DNA of 64,000 nt from Arthrobacter sp. zg-Y844 (GCF_024385465.1 NZ_JANFLS010000004.1:1-64000), one strand, 5' to 3'; shown: positions 48,491 to 57,839, counted from the first letter of the stretch. The notes: generated by a model not told the origin, from the letters alone. A program made the numbers and translations.

Positions 48491-50305
48491 TTGACCTACA
48501 CAGCGCCTGCTCCCTTCACCACCCGTCCCACCCTGCAGGGCACCTTCGGCATGACTGCCTCGACGCATTGGCTTGCCACGGCCTCGGCGCAGGCCGTGCT
48601 TGAGCGCGGTGGAAACGCCTTCGACGCCGCGGTAGCTGGCGCCTTTGCGCTGCATGTCGTGGAACCGCACCTCAACGGTCCGGGCGGGGACATGACCGGC
48701 GTTTTCGCGACGGCGGAGAACCCCGGCGAACCGATGGTGCTGATGGGCCAGGGACCGGCTCCCGCCGCAGCCACCCGGGAGCACTACCTCGCCGAAGGCC
48801 TGGAACTGGTCCCGGGCGCCGGTGCCCTCGCCGCGGCCGTTCCCGCCGCCGTCGACGCGTGGTTGTTGCTGCTGCGGGAGCACGGCACCTGGGAACTTGC
48901 CGACGTCCTGGCCTTCGCGGTGGATTATGCCCGCAGCGGCCACCCCGTCCTGGGCCGCGTCGGCGCCACCATCGAGTCCGTGGCGGAGCTGTTCACCGAG
49001 CACTGGCCCACCTCGGCCGCGCAGTGGATGCCTGAAGGGCGTGTGCCCCGGGAGGGAGACCTCATCCGCAACGAGGCCTATGCCAAGGTGCTGGACCGCC
49101 TGGTGGAGGCCGGCTCCGGCGCGGGCAGCCGGGCTGAACGGATCGATGCCGCCCGGCGCGAATGGCGCGAAGGCTTCGTGGCGCGCGCTGCCGCCGATTT
49201 CACGGCCGCACCGCACCGGCACTCATCGGGCACAGACCATGCCGGCGTTATTACCGCCGCAGACTTCGCGGCCTTCGAAGCGGGATTTGAACCTGCTGTC
49301 ACCTTCGACTTCCGCGGCCACACCATTGCCAAAACCGGGGCCTGGGGGCAGGGACCGGCATTGCTGCAGACCCTGGCCATCCTCGCCGGCTTCGATGACG
49401 AGCGGCTGGATCCTTCCACCGTGCTGGGCGCCCACACCATTCTGGAGGCCCAGAAGCTGGCGATCGCGGACCGCGAGGCGTACTACGGTGACGCGCAGGT
49501 CCCCCTCGACTACCTGCTGGGCGAGGAATATGCCGCGGAACGCCGCGCGCTCATCACAGACCTCGCTTCCCGCGATTTCCGACCCGGCACGGTGCCGGGC
49601 CACACGCCGTTTGTGCCGCCGCTGCGCACCGACTACCTGCCGCCCGCCCTGGCCGGTGCGGGCGGAGCCGGTTTTGCCGGCGTCGGCGAACCGACAGTGA
49701 TGCCCACCGGCGAGACCCGCGGGGATACCTGCCACATCGACGTCGTCGACCGGTGGGGGAACATGGTTTCCGCCACTCCGTCGGGAGGCTGGCTGCAGTC
49801 CTCGCCGACCATCCCGGAACTGGGTTTCTGCCTGGGCTCCCGGCTGCAGATGACCTGGCTGGAAGAGGGCGCGCCGTCCACCCTGGCGCCGGGGAAACGG
49901 CCCCGCACCACCCTGACCCCCACGCTGGTGCTGAAGGACGGCGAACCGGTGGTTGCCCTGGGTTCGCCCGGCGGGGACCAGCAGGACCAGTGGCAGCTGC
50001 TGTACCTGCTGCGCACCATCGTCGGCGGGTACACCCCGCAGCAGGCCATTGACGCCCCCGCCCTGCACACCACGTCCATTCCCGGTTCGTTCTGGCCACG
50101 CACCTGGACACCCGGCGGCGCAGTGGTCGAAGACCGGCTGGGGGAGGACGTGATTGCCGAGCTCGAATCCCGGGGCCACGTGGTGACCCGGGCCGGGGAC
50201 TGGGCGCTGGGGCGATTGTCTTCGGTGGTCCGCGAGCCGGCTTCGGGCCTCCTGCAGGCAGCCGCGAATCCGCGGGGAGCGCAGGGGTATGCAGCCGGGC
50301 GCTGA
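48491..50305 (+). CDS. Gamma-glutamyltransferase family protein
   Basis: TTG start, 604 aa, no signal peptide, so it acts in the cytosol rather than the periplasm. The precursor should self-cleave before the Thr of GDTCHIDVVD (Thr413), giving two chains; canonical enzymes have TTH, here the second Thr is Cys. LERGGNAFDAAVAGAFAL at the start and ALGSPGGDQQDQWQ near the end are family motifs. It could act on glutathione-like gamma-glutamyl peptides or on cephalosporin-type amides. The GntR gene overlaps its 3' end by 17 nt. Confidence 0.87.
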   Translation: MTYTAPAPFTTRPTLQGTFGMTASTHWLATASAQAVLERGGNAFDAAVAGAFALHVVEPHLNGPGGDMTGVFATAENPGEPMVLMGQGPAPAAATREHYLAEGLELVPGAGALAAAVPAAVDAWLLLLREHGTWELADVLAFAVDYARSGHPVLGRVGATIESVAELFTEHWPTSAAQWMPEGRVPREGDLIRNEAYAKVLDRLVEAGSGAGSRAERIDAARREWREGFVARAAADFTAAPHRHSSGTDHAGVITAADFAAFEAGFEPAVTFDFRGHTIAKTGAWGQGPALLQTLAILAGFDDERLDPSTVLGAHTILEAQKLAIADREAYYGDAQVPLDYLLGEEYAAERRALITDLASRDFRPGTVPGHTPFVPPLRTDYLPPALAGAGGAGFAGVGEPTVMPTGETRGDTCHIDVVDRWGNMVSATPSGGWLQSSPTIPELGFCLGSRLQMTWLEEGAPSTLAPGKRPRTTLTPTLVLKDGEPVVALGSPGGDQQDQWQLLYLLRTIVGGYTPQQAIDAPALHTTSIPGSFWPRTWTPGGAVVEDRLGEDVIAELESRGHVVTRAGDWALGRLSSVVREPASGLLQAAANPRGAQGYAAGR

Positions 50306-50972
50306 CGGCACCTCGCGCGTTCGGGACACCCTCCGGCAGGACATCATCTTCGGCCGCCTGAACCCCGGTACGCGCATCACGGAAGCGGCCCTGGCGGCGA
50401 AGTACGGCATGTCCCGGGTCCCGGTGCGTGAGGCGCTGCGGGCGCTGGAAGCCGAGGGATTCGTGGAATCGCGGCCCTACGCCGGATCAACGGTTTCAGC
50501 CATACCGGTGGAGGAGGCGGATGACCTTTTCGCAGTGCGCGCGGTGGTGGAAGCTGCGACCGCGCGCCGGGCCGCTGAGCGGGCTGCCCGCCAGCTCAGC
50601 GCCGGAGCACCGGATGAAACGTGGTGGGACGCGCGGCGCGGCATGGCCCGGATCCTCGACGCCGGCGATGCGGCCGTTGCCGCCGGACGCCTTGACCTGC
50701 TGCCGGACCTGAACGTGCGGTTCCACCTCGGTGTCGCGGCGCTCGCGGACAGCCGGTCCCTGACGGCGCTGCTGCGCCAGCTCGCCGGCAAGATCGAATG
50801 GCTCTACGCGGCCGACGTCGGCTCCCGCGGCAAGGACTCCTGGAGCGAGCACCGCCGGATCATGGCCGCCGTCGACGCCGGTTCCGCAGCCCGGGCTGCG
50901 GAGCTGATGGAAGCGCACATCCAGGCATCCCGTGCCGGTTACCTGAGCCGCTTCCGTCCCGCCCCGGACTGA
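50289..50972 (+). CDS. GntR-family regulator, FCD (FadR) type
   Basis: A 227-residue regulator with a winged helix (DIIFGRLNPGTRITEAALAA, then a KYGMSRVPVREALRAL stretch) and an all-helical FCD ligand domain with His (FHLGVAAL, SEHRRIM) able to bind a metal. Members answer to carboxylates such as lactate, gluconate or amino acids. It overlaps the gamma-glutamyltransferase gene and lies 112 nt before LDH. It may control either gene; the ligand is unknown. Confidence 0.88.
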   Translation: MQPGADGTSRVRDTLRQDIIFGRLNPGTRITEAALAAKYGMSRVPVREALRALEAEGFVESRPYAGSTVSAIPVEEADDLFAVRAVVEAATARRAAERAARQLSAGAPDETWWDARRGMARILDAGDAAVAAGRLDLLPDLNVRFHLGVAALADSRSLTALLRQLAGKIEWLYAADVGSRGKDSWSEHRRIMAAVDAGSAARAAELMEAHIQASRAGYLSRFRPAPD

Positions 50973-51015
50973 CGCCGGCTTCCCCCTTCCGCATGGGGGA
51001 TGGGAGCTCCGGCCG

Positions 51016-51045
51016 TTCCGTTCGGGTGAGCCCCGAGCCTATAGT
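51016..51045 (+). promoter_or_regulatory. Candidate ldh promoter
   Basis: TTCCGT (51016-51021), 18 nt, TATAGT (51040-51045). A small GAGGG-GTT-CCCTC hairpin follows before the ldh start. Confidence 0.4.
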
Positions 51046-51084
51046 TCAAGAGGGGTTCCCTCCTACTGTGAGCGAGGCTTCAAG

Positions 51085-52047
51085 ATGGCCAATATCACCA
51101 CCCGACCCGTCACAAAACTTGGAATCGTGGGAGCCGGAAGTGTCGGCACCTCACTGGCGTACGCGGCGATCATCCGAGACACGGCCCGCCAGATTGCGAT
51201 TTACGACATCGACGCCGTCCGGGCAGAAGCCGAGGGGCTGGACCTGGCGCACGGCACGCAGTTCACCGGCGCCAACACGGTCACCGGCGGAGGCAACGTC
51301 GAGGACCTGGCCGGGGCTGACGTCATAGTCATCACCGCCGGTGCCCGGCAACAGCCGGGCCAGAGCAGGCTGGACCTGGCCGGCGCGAACGTGCGGATCC
51401 TGGAGAACCTGATGCCGCAGCTGATGGAACAGGCTCCGGACGCGGTCTACATCATGGTGACCAACCCGGCCGACATCCTTGCCGTTGCGGCGCAGAAGAT
51501 CGCAGGCCTGCCGCGCAACCGGATCTTCTCCTCGGGCACGGTTCTGGACACCTCCCGGCTGCGGCTGCTGCTGGCGCGCGAAGCACACGTACTGATGACC
51601 AGCGTGCATGCCACCATCATCGGCGAACACGGCGACAGCGAGTTCCCTGTCTGGTCCAACGCCACCATCGGGCCGGTGCCCATCCGGGATTGGAAGATCA
51701 GCGGAAGGCAGGTCTTTACCGACGAGTTCCTTGCCGCCGCCACGGACGACGTCGTCAACGCCGCCTACAGGGTGATCGAGGGCAAAGGGGCCACCAATTA
51801 CGCGATCGGCCTGGCCGGAGTGCGGATCATCGAAGCGGTGCTGAATGCCGAAAATGCCGTCCTGCCCGTTGCGGCCACGCTGGAGGGGGAGTACGGGATC
51901 AGCGGTGTTGCGCTGTCCCTCCCGTCCATCGTGGGCCACAACGGGGTCTACAAGATGCTCGAAATGCCGCTGGACGAGGCCGAGACCGGGAAGCTCATGG
52001 CCTCGGCCGAGACCCTGCAGGGCACTCTGAAGTCACTGGGAATCTGA
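51085..52047 (+). CDS. ldh: L-lactate dehydrogenase (NAD-dependent)
   Basis: A 320-residue dehydrogenase: Rossmann GIVGAGSVGTS, NAD-selective IYDID (Asp41), loop GARQQPGQSRLDL where Gln90 rather than Arg marks lactate rather than malate specificity, and the active-site His in IGEHGDSEFP. It reduces pyruvate to L-lactate. With lutABC and lactate permease in the same window, both directions of lactate metabolism are covered. It has its own terminator. Confidence 0.93.
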   Translation: MANITTRPVTKLGIVGAGSVGTSLAYAAIIRDTARQIAIYDIDAVRAEAEGLDLAHGTQFTGANTVTGGGNVEDLAGADVIVITAGARQQPGQSRLDLAGANVRILENLMPQLMEQAPDAVYIMVTNPADILAVAAQKIAGLPRNRIFSSGTVLDTSRLRLLLAREAHVLMTSVHATIIGEHGDSEFPVWSNATIGPVPIRDWKISGRQVFTDEFLAAATDDVVNAAYRVIEGKGATNYAIGLAGVRIIEAVLNAENAVLPVAATLEGEYGISGVALSLPSIVGHNGVYKMLEMPLDEAETGKLMASAETLQGTLKSLGI

Positions 52048-52048
52048 C

Positions 52049-52080
52049 GGACCCGTAAGGCGCTCGGGCCTTACGGGTCC
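52049..52080. terminator. Bidirectional terminator hairpin between ldh and putP
   Basis: A perfect 13-bp stem (GGACCCGTAAGGC pairing with GCCTTACGGGTCC) with a 6-nt loop lies between the convergent genes. Confidence 0.75.
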
Positions 52081-52087
52081 GGGGTTC

Positions 52088-53596
52088 CTAGCTGACTGCT
52101 GACGGCTCGGGTTCCTGTGCCGGTTCCTTCGCCAGCCGGACGGCGTCGTTGAATTCGGCGTCAATCTCCGGTGAGGGTTTGTGGGTCAGCAGGCTGACCA
52201 CCACGGTCAGGGCCACGTTGATGACGAAGCCGGGAACAATCTCGTACAGGGTTCCCGAGAGCGCATCCACGCTGCCCCAGATGTAGGCGGTCACGGCACC
52301 GGCAATCATGCCGGTCAGGGCGCCGGCAGTGCTCAGCCGCCGCCAGAACAGGGCCAGCAGGATGGTCGGTCCGAAGGAAGCGCCGAATCCGGCCCAGGCG
52401 AAGCCCACCAGGTCAAGAATGGTGTCGTTGCGGCCCAGCGCAATGAGGATGGAAATCACGGAAACCACCAGGACGCCAAGCCGGCCGAGCATCACCAGGG
52501 ACCGCGGGGAGGCCTCGCGGCGAAGCGCAATCCGGTACAGGTCTTCGACCAGCGCCGAGGACGTCACGATCAACTGGGAAGAGATGGTGCTCATGATCGC
52601 GGCCAGCACCGCGGCCAGGACAAAGCCGGCCACGAGCGGGTGGAAGAAGACCTGGGCGAGGCTCAGGAAGACCGCTTCCGGTTCGTCCAGGGTCAGATTG
52701 TTCTGCTGGAAGTAGGCCACGCCTACCAGCGCAGTGAAAACGGCACCGATCACGCTGAAGAGCATCCAGCCGACGCCGATCCGGCGGCCTGCTTTCGCAT
52801 CGGCGGGGGAGCGCAGCGCCATGAAGCGGACAATGATGTGCGGCTGGCCGAAGTAGCCGAGCCCCCAGGCGAGTGCGGAAATGATGCCCAGCGCTGTGCC
52901 GCCGGCAATCGGGTCCAGCATGTCCGGGTTCACCTCGCGGAGGGAGTCGGTCATGCCGCCGAAGCCGCCCACGTTGACCAGGCCAACCACGGGAACCAGT
53001 ACCAGGGCGGCCACCATCATCAGGCCCTGCACCACGTCGGTGTAGCTGGCGGCGAGGAATCCGCCGAAGAGCGTGTAGGCAATGGTGACGACGGCAACGA
53101 TCAGCATGCCGGTTACATAGCTTGAGCCGAAGGAGCTTTCGAAGAAGACGCCGCCGGCGACCATGCCGGAGGAGACGTAGAACGTGAAGAAGACCAGGAT
53201 GATCAGGCCCGACACCACTCGGAGGAGCCGTGAGCGGTCCCGAAGCCGGTTCTCGAGGAAGCTGGGCACCGTGATGGAATTGTTCGCGACCATCGTGTAG
53301 GCGCGGAGGCGGGGTGCCACGAACTTCCAGTTCAGCCAGGCCCCGACGGTCAGGCCGACGGCAATCCAGCCTTCCACCAATCCCGAAACGTAGATGGCGC
53401 CCGGCAGGCCCATCAGCAGCCAGCCGGACATGTCGGAGGCGCCTGCGCTGAGGGCCGCGACGCCGGGCTTCAGGTCCCGTCCCGCGAGCATGTAGTCGTC
53501 CAGGCTGTTGGTCTTGCGGTAGGCCCACCAGCCAATCGCCAGCATGGCGAGCATGTAGATCGTCATGGCGATCACTTTGTACGTCTGATCTGTCAT
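52088..53596 (-). CDS. putP: Sodium/proline symporter
   Basis: A 502-residue sodium:solute symporter with 12-13 helices. LAGRDLKPGVAALSAGASDMSGWLLMGLPGA and FGGFLAASYTDVVQGLMM, with WGLGYFGQPHIIVRFMAL, match PutP. It imports proline with sodium. No PutA or regulator is adjacent, so an osmolyte or nutrient role cannot be separated. Confidence 0.92.
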   Translation of the reverse strand: MTDQTYKVIAMTIYMLAMLAIGWWAYRKTNSLDDYMLAGRDLKPGVAALSAGASDMSGWLLMGLPGAIYVSGLVEGWIAVGLTVGAWLNWKFVAPRLRAYTMVANNSITVPSFLENRLRDRSRLLRVVSGLIILVFFTFYVSSGMVAGGVFFESSFGSSYVTGMLIVAVVTIAYTLFGGFLAASYTDVVQGLMMVAALVLVPVVGLVNVGGFGGMTDSLREVNPDMLDPIAGGTALGIISALAWGLGYFGQPHIIVRFMALRSPADAKAGRRIGVGWMLFSVIGAVFTALVGVAYFQQNNLTLDEPEAVFLSLAQVFFHPLVAGFVLAAVLAAIMSTISSQLIVTSSALVEDLYRIALRREASPRSLVMLGRLGVLVVSVISILIALGRNDTILDLVGFAWAGFGASFGPTILLALFWRRLSTAGALTGMIAGAVTAYIWGSVDALSGTLYEIVPGFVINVALTVVVSLLTHKPSPEIDAEFNDAVRLAKEPAQEPEPSAVS

Positions 53597-53655
53597 TGCT
53601 TAGTTGCCGTTCCGTTGGTGCGTGTGGGAAGTACGGCGTCCAAGTATGTCAGGAA

Positions 53656-54384
53656 TCACATCGATGTAAGTTCTCGCAGCCGCCAGGCGTTCCGGACCGC
53701 ATGTCCGCCGAGGTCGTTATTGAAGTAGGCGTAAACGTCCTTGCCCGCGGACTCCCACTCGCGGATCCGGGCCGCCCACCACTGCAGGTCTTCCTCGGTG
53801 TAGGAATCGACGTAGAGCTGCTCGGGGTTCGGTCCGTGCAGCCGGACGTACACAAACGGGGCGGTGGCGCGCAGGGTGCACGGCAGGTGCGCCCCGCTCA
53901 TGACGGTGTAGGCGGCGCCGTGGCGTTCCAGCAGCTGGAAGACCTCGTCGTCGTTCCAGCTGTCGTGCCGGAACTCCACAGCCACCCTGATGTTGTCGGG
54001 GAGTTTCGCCAGGAGGTAATCCAGGCGGTCGTCGTCGCGCTCCATATCCGGGGAAAGCTGAAGCAGGAACACTCCGCTGCGGTCTCCCAGCGCGGCGAAA
54101 CAGCGCTCGATCCGGCCGACCCACTCATCCGGATCCCGCAGCTTGCGCCCGTGGGTCAGCCCCCGGGGAGCCTTGACCGAAAAAACGTACCCTTCCGGCA
54201 GCCGGTCCCGGTAGGCGGCAAACGCCTCCTCGCGGGGCCAGCGGTAGAAGCTGCCGTTAAACTCCACGGTGTCGAATTCGCTCGCATACCTTTCCAGCCA
54301 TACCCGGGCCGGCACGCCCTTGGGGTACAGCACGTTGCGCCAGTGGGTGTAGGCCCAGCCCGATGTTCCGATATGGATGCTCAC
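53656..54384 (-). CDS. DUF72 family protein
   Basis: Start GTG 54384 gives the family N-terminus VSIHIGTSGWAYTHWRNVLYPKG; TTG 54393 is an alternative and the frame to 55125 is a shadow. The 242-residue protein is a TIM barrel with YASEFDTVEFNGSFYRWP, VKAPRGLTH and VYAYFNNDLGGHAVRNA. Function unknown; the family (YecE-like) is proposed to have hydrolase or metal-linked roles. Confidence 0.85.
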   Translation of the reverse strand: MSIHIGTSGWAYTHWRNVLYPKGVPARVWLERYASEFDTVEFNGSFYRWPREEAFAAYRDRLPEGYVFSVKAPRGLTHGRKLRDPDEWVGRIERCFAALGDRSGVFLLQLSPDMERDDDRLDYLLAKLPDNIRVAVEFRHDSWNDDEVFQLLERHGAAYTVMSGAHLPCTLRATAPFVYVRLHGPNPEQLYVDSYTEEDLQWWAARIREWESAGKDVYAYFNNDLGGHAVRNAWRLRELTSM

Positions 54385-54498
54385 AGCATCCAAACTAGCC
54401 GCTGGCTGTGCACCGTTTCGGGATTGTGCGTGCCTCCCTCGGGTTCCACACTGGAAGGGGATCCCGCCGTGCCACCCCCCTGCAGGCAGGAGCGTCGA

Positions 54499-55008
54499 AT
54501 GAGTGACCAATTTCCCGATAGCGTGCTGCCGGAGGAGGATTTCCTGCACATGGTGCGGGATCTGCCGTCCGGCCCCACCGCCATCTACGAGGCCTGGATC
54601 GATCTGGCCCGAATTACTTCCTGGTGGGGCGCGGCAGGTTTTATCGTCCCGCCGGACCGCATCTCCGCCAATCAGCACGTTGGCGGGGACTACCAGGCGT
54701 GCATGATCAATCCTGCCACCGGCGACGAACTCTGGTGGGGCGGTGAATACCTGGTCCTCGATCCGCCGCACCGATTGGGAGTGACGCAGCAGTGGCAGCA
54801 GCCGGACGGTGCTCCGGCGGGTCCGAAGCGGGTGCTCAATGTCGAGCTGCAGGCCATGGACGTCGAGGAAGGGCCCCCCGTGACCCGCATGACATTCCGG
54901 GAGGGTCCCTTCGGTGCAGGCAGGGACATCGAAGGATATGAAAGCGCGTGGAGCGAGTCCTTTAAGCGGCTGGCCCGCTATCTGGCCGGACAACGCGGAC
55001 CGGCGTGA
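54499..55008 (+). CDS. SRPBCC (AHSA1-type) domain protein
   Basis: A 169-residue protein with a START-like fold: IYEAWIDLARITSWWGAAGF near the start, strand GGEYLVLDPPHRLGVTQQW, TRMTFREGPF, and a C-terminal helix ESAWSESFKRLARYL. Such proteins bind hydrophobic ligands or Hsp90; the ligand is unknown. ATG 54499 has GGAG upstream. Divergent from the DUF72 gene. Confidence 0.8.
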   Translation: MSDQFPDSVLPEEDFLHMVRDLPSGPTAIYEAWIDLARITSWWGAAGFIVPPDRISANQHVGGDYQACMINPATGDELWWGGEYLVLDPPHRLGVTQQWQQPDGAPAGPKRVLNVELQAMDVEEGPPVTRMTFREGPFGAGRDIEGYESAWSESFKRLARYLAGQRGPA

Positions 55009-55124
55009 CCCGGCCGTTGCTGCAGGCAGGCCCCCGGATGAAATAACCCGGGCTGTGTCGGGGTTGCTACTAGCGTGCCCGGACAAAAAGGTCCGGAGCG
55101 CAAGCAACTGAAAGGCACGCTTCA

Positions 55125-56114
55125 ATGACTGTTCCGCTCTCCATTCTCGATCTCGCCATCATCGATGAGGGCGAGACCGCACGCGATTCCTTTGCTTCTT
55201 CACTGGCGCTGGCACAGGAAGCGGAAAAGCTCGGATATACCCGCATCTGGTACGCCGAGCACCACAACATGCCCACCATCGCTTCCTCAGCCACCAGTGT
55301 GTTGATCGGCTACATTGCCGCTCACACCCAGAGCATCCGGCTCGGCGCCGGCGGCGTTATGCTGCCGAACCACGCTCCGCTGACCATTGCGGAGCAGTTC
55401 GGCACCCTCGAAACGCTGTTCCCGGGCCGCATTGATCTTGGGCTCGGCCGGGCTCCCGGCACGGACCAGAAGACGCTGCACGCGCTGCGCCGGGACCACA
55501 TGTCCTCGGACAGCTTCCCCCAGGATGTCCAGGAACTGCAGGGATACCTGAGCGGCAACACCCTCATCCCGGGCATCAACGCGACGCCGGGAGCAGGCAC
55601 CAACGTGCCGCTGTACATCCTTGGCTCCTCCCTCTTCGGCGCCAAGCTTGCCGCGGCCCTGGGCCTGCCGTACTCCTTTGCCTCGCACTTCGCTCCGCAG
55701 GCACTGCAGGACGCAGTGACCATCTATCGCCGCGACTTCAAGCCCTCGGCCCAGCTGGCCGAGCCGTACGTGATTGCCGGCGTGAACGTGGTGGCCGCCG
55801 AGACCACCGAAGAGGCGCAGCAGATGTTCGCCGATTCGCAGCGCCGCCGCGTGACCCAGCTCTTCGGCCGGGGCCGTACCTTCACCGATGAAGAGGCGGA
55901 TGCCATCCTTCAGTCACCGGGCGGACAGCAGGTCAAGCAGATGGGCCGCTACTCGGCCGTCGGCAACCCCGAGGAAGTCCGGGACTACCTCGACTGGTTC
56001 ACCGGGCATGCGCAGGCCGATGAACTGATCGTTGCCACTCAGACCGCCACACTGGAATCGCGGCTCCGCTCCTTCCAGCTGCTTGCGGATGCGGCGCTGC
56101 CGGTCCGCGCCTGA
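55125..56114 (+). CDS. Luciferase-like (LLM class) flavin-dependent oxidoreductase
   Basis: A 329-residue protein of the bacterial luciferase-like MsnO8 group: [64 protein letters not shown] (split here from the family block) and [13 protein letters not shown]. It uses FMNH2 from a partner reductase to oxygenate an unknown organic substrate. AAAGG lies upstream of the ATG. A short hairpin CCGGAC/GTCCGG is in the leader (about 55078-55096). Confidence 0.87.
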   Translation: MTVPLSILDLAIIDEGETARDSFASSLALAQEAEKLGYTRIWYAEHHNMPTIASSATSVLIGYIAAHTQSIRLGAGGVMLPNHAPLTIAEQFGTLETLFPGRIDLGLGRAPGTDQKTLHALRRDHMSSDSFPQDVQELQGYLSGNTLIPGINATPGAGTNVPLYILGSSLFGAKLAAALGLPYSFASHFAPQALQDAVTIYRRDFKPSAQLAEPYVIAGVNVVAAETTEEAQQMFADSQRRRVTQLFGRGRTFTDEEADAILQSPGGQQVKQMGRYSAVGNPEEVRDYLDWFTGHAQADELIVATQTATLESRLRSFQLLADAALPVRA

Positions 56115-56163
56115 ACCATGCCTCATCCACGGTGGCCTGCGGCTGCTGTGCTAGATATGAAGG

Positions 56164-56634
56164 ATGAGTTCTAAGCCCCACGTCATCCACTGTTCCGTCG
56201 GCATGCGCTGGGGGGACATGGATGCGTACGGCCACGTCAACAACGTGGAGATTGTCCGCATTCTCGAGGAAGCCCGCGTGCATGCCTTCGGCCCTCCCGG
56301 CGGAACGGGAGGGCCGGGGCACAAGCCGGCTGTTCCGCTGTTCAGCGATGTTCCGCCCGGTACCCAGTCCCTCGTCGTCGAACACCGTGTCCGGTACGTT
56401 GCGGAGCTGACCTACCGGAACATCCCGGCCGACGTCGACGTCTGGATCAGTGCGGTCAAGGGCGCGAGCCTCACGCTTTCCTACGTCATACATGACCCGG
56501 TGACACAGCAGGCCTGTGTCCGCGCGGAAACCACGCTGGCCTTCGTCGACGGCGCAACGGGTGCGCTGCAGCGGCTGACGCCGGCGCAACGGGAAATGGC
56601 GGCCGCCCACAGCGGAGCTTCCGTTTTCGCGTGA
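56164..56634 (+). CDS. Acyl-CoA thioesterase (4HBT hotdog family)
   Basis: A 156-residue hotdog protein: MRWGDMDAYGHVNNVEIVRILEEAR with the catalytic Asp and the GHVNN motif, then a second half with RYVAELTYRNIPADVDVWIS. Hydrolyses acyl-CoA thioesters; chain preference not readable. ATG 56164 has GAAGG upstream. It follows an LLM oxidoreductase and precedes a DUF421 gene on the same strand. Confidence 0.86.
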   Translation: MSSKPHVIHCSVGMRWGDMDAYGHVNNVEIVRILEEARVHAFGPPGGTGGPGHKPAVPLFSDVPPGTQSLVVEHRVRYVAELTYRNIPADVDVWISAVKGASLTLSYVIHDPVTQQACVRAETTLAFVDGATGALQRLTPAQREMAAAHSGASVFA

Positions 56635-56736
56635 AGTCCCGGCCGACCCCCGGCGGCCCCTATGATCGGCCCGCCCCGGCCAATAACATCTTCGGTAGTC
56701 CCGGCAGGTCCCCACCGGAAGCTAAGGAGATGCGCC

Positions 56737-57282
56737 GTGTGGCACAACCTCGGCATCACCCCGTCCGAAGCTCTTTGGGTTGTACTGAGTGCCCTCGGCA
56801 TTTACGCAGCCTTTTCCCTGTTGGTGCGCGGCTTGGGGCAGCGCGCGCTGGCTAGCTGGTCCACGCTGGACCGCGCCATCGTCATTGCACTGGGCGGTGT
56901 GCTCGGCCGGGTGGTCCTCGGCTACACGCCCACCCTGGCCGCCGGCGTTATCGGGTTGGCCACCATGTTCGGGATGCTGCGCCTGGAGGGCTACCTTCGC
57001 CGGAGCAGGCACGGAGCCTACCTGTCCAGCCGGCCGATCCTCCTGATGGCCGGAAGCGAAGTGGTGCAGGAGGGTCTGCAAAAGGCGCACATCTTGGAAG
57101 AGGAGCTGTTCTTCAAGCTGAGGCAGTCCGGCATCCGGAACCTGACCGAAGTGGCAGCGGCGATCCTGGAGCCCACGGGCGAGGTCAGCGTTCTGCGCCG
57201 GGGTGAGCTCATTGCTCCCCAGCTGCTGCTCAGGGTGACCAACGCGTCCCGGATTCCGCGTGAGCTGGTGCTTCCCGAGTAG
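56737..57282 (+). CDS. DUF421 (YetF-like) membrane protein
   Basis: GTG 56737 has AAGGAGA six bases upstream; the frame to 56662 is not used. The 181-residue protein has three hydrophobic segments at the N-terminus (about 10-32, 43-62, 65-85), then a cytosolic domain with RPILLMAGSEVVQEGLQKAHI and ELFFKLRQSGIRNLTEVAAAILEPTGEVSVL, the DUF421 core. Function unknown in most bacteria; linked to spore or envelope stability in Bacillus. Confidence 0.87.
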   Translation: MWHNLGITPSEALWVVLSALGIYAAFSLLVRGLGQRALASWSTLDRAIVIALGGVLGRVVLGYTPTLAAGVIGLATMFGMLRLEGYLRRSRHGAYLSSRPILLMAGSEVVQEGLQKAHILEEELFFKLRQSGIRNLTEVAAAILEPTGEVSVLRRGELIAPQLLLRVTNASRIPRELVLPE

Positions 57283-57294
57283 GTCAAGGCATGA

Positions 57295-57387
57295 CGCCGA
57301 CCACGGCACGAAGCCCTGTTCGACGCCATGCTCGACGAGAATCCAGCTTGGATCACTGAGGCCCGTACCAAGGGCCTGATCAGGTAA
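57295..57387 (+). pseudogene. Possible C-terminal gene remnant
   Basis: The frame from 57295 to the TAA at 57385-57387 encodes 30 residues of ordinary protein character (…HEALFDAMLDENPAW, then ITEARTKGLIR), but a TGA lies just before it and no ribosome site or start fits. It looks like the tail of a lost gene. The family is not recognised. Confidence 0.3.
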
Positions 57388-57433
57388 ACGGAGGGCGCGG
57401 GGGAGTGGATTAGGCGCTCGGGCAAACCTCGTG

Positions 57434-57589
57434 TAGGCTGAAACGCAGTTGTTGTGTTGCGCATTTTGTATTTCAAGTGGCGAAACCCAATTGGTCTAGC
57501 TGCTTTTTCTGTAGAAGCGGTAAAGGAACACCGCGACTGAAACCGCCCGAAAGTCGGGATGTGTTTCGAATGCAGAAGGAATTAAAAAA
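57434..57589 (+). ncRNA. Structured 5' leader of cold-shock gene 1
   Basis: A long leader (about 140 nt) before csp1 shares blocks and two stems with the csp2 leader. Stem I: AAGTGGC (57475-57481) pairs with GCTGCTT (57499-57505), then runs into TTTTT (57504-57508), like an early terminator. Stem II: GAAAC/GTTTC outside and CCCGA/TCGGG inside (57539-57567). A third stem GCGGT/ACCGC (57517-57534) is unique to this copy. AGAAGGA precedes the ATG. A TAGGCT at 57434-57439 may be the -10. Probably a temperature- or Csp-responsive leader. Confidence 0.6.
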
Positions 57590-57793
57590 ATGGCTACAGG
57601 TACCGTGAAATGGTTCAACTCCGAAAAGGGCTTCGGCTTCATTGAGCCCGACGACGGCAGCGCCGACGTCTTCGCTCACTACTCCGCGATCAACTCCAAC
57701 GGCTACAAGTCGCTGGACGAGAACCAGAAGGTTAGCTTCGACACCGAGCAGGGCCCCAAGGGCCCGCAGGCCTCGAACATCCAGGCCCTCTAA
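57590..57793 (+). CDS. Cold-shock protein (CspA family)
   Basis: A 67-residue single cold-shock domain: [12 protein letters not shown] (RNP1) and DVFAHYSAI (RNP2), then a C-terminal [14 protein letters not shown]. It binds single-stranded RNA and acts as a chaperone or antiterminator. It differs from the second copy at 60193 by a few residues (Ser-Glu versus Ala-Glu in the first strand, and in the loop YKSLDEN/YRSLEEN). Own leader and own terminator make a single-gene unit. Confidence 0.95.
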   Translation: MATGTVKWFNSEKGFGFIEPDDGSADVFAHYSAINSNGYKSLDENQKVSFDTEQGPKGPQASNIQAL

Positions 57794-57839
57794 ATTTCTT
57801 AGAGACTTTGTAACGGCCGCTTAGCGCCGATACTACATA

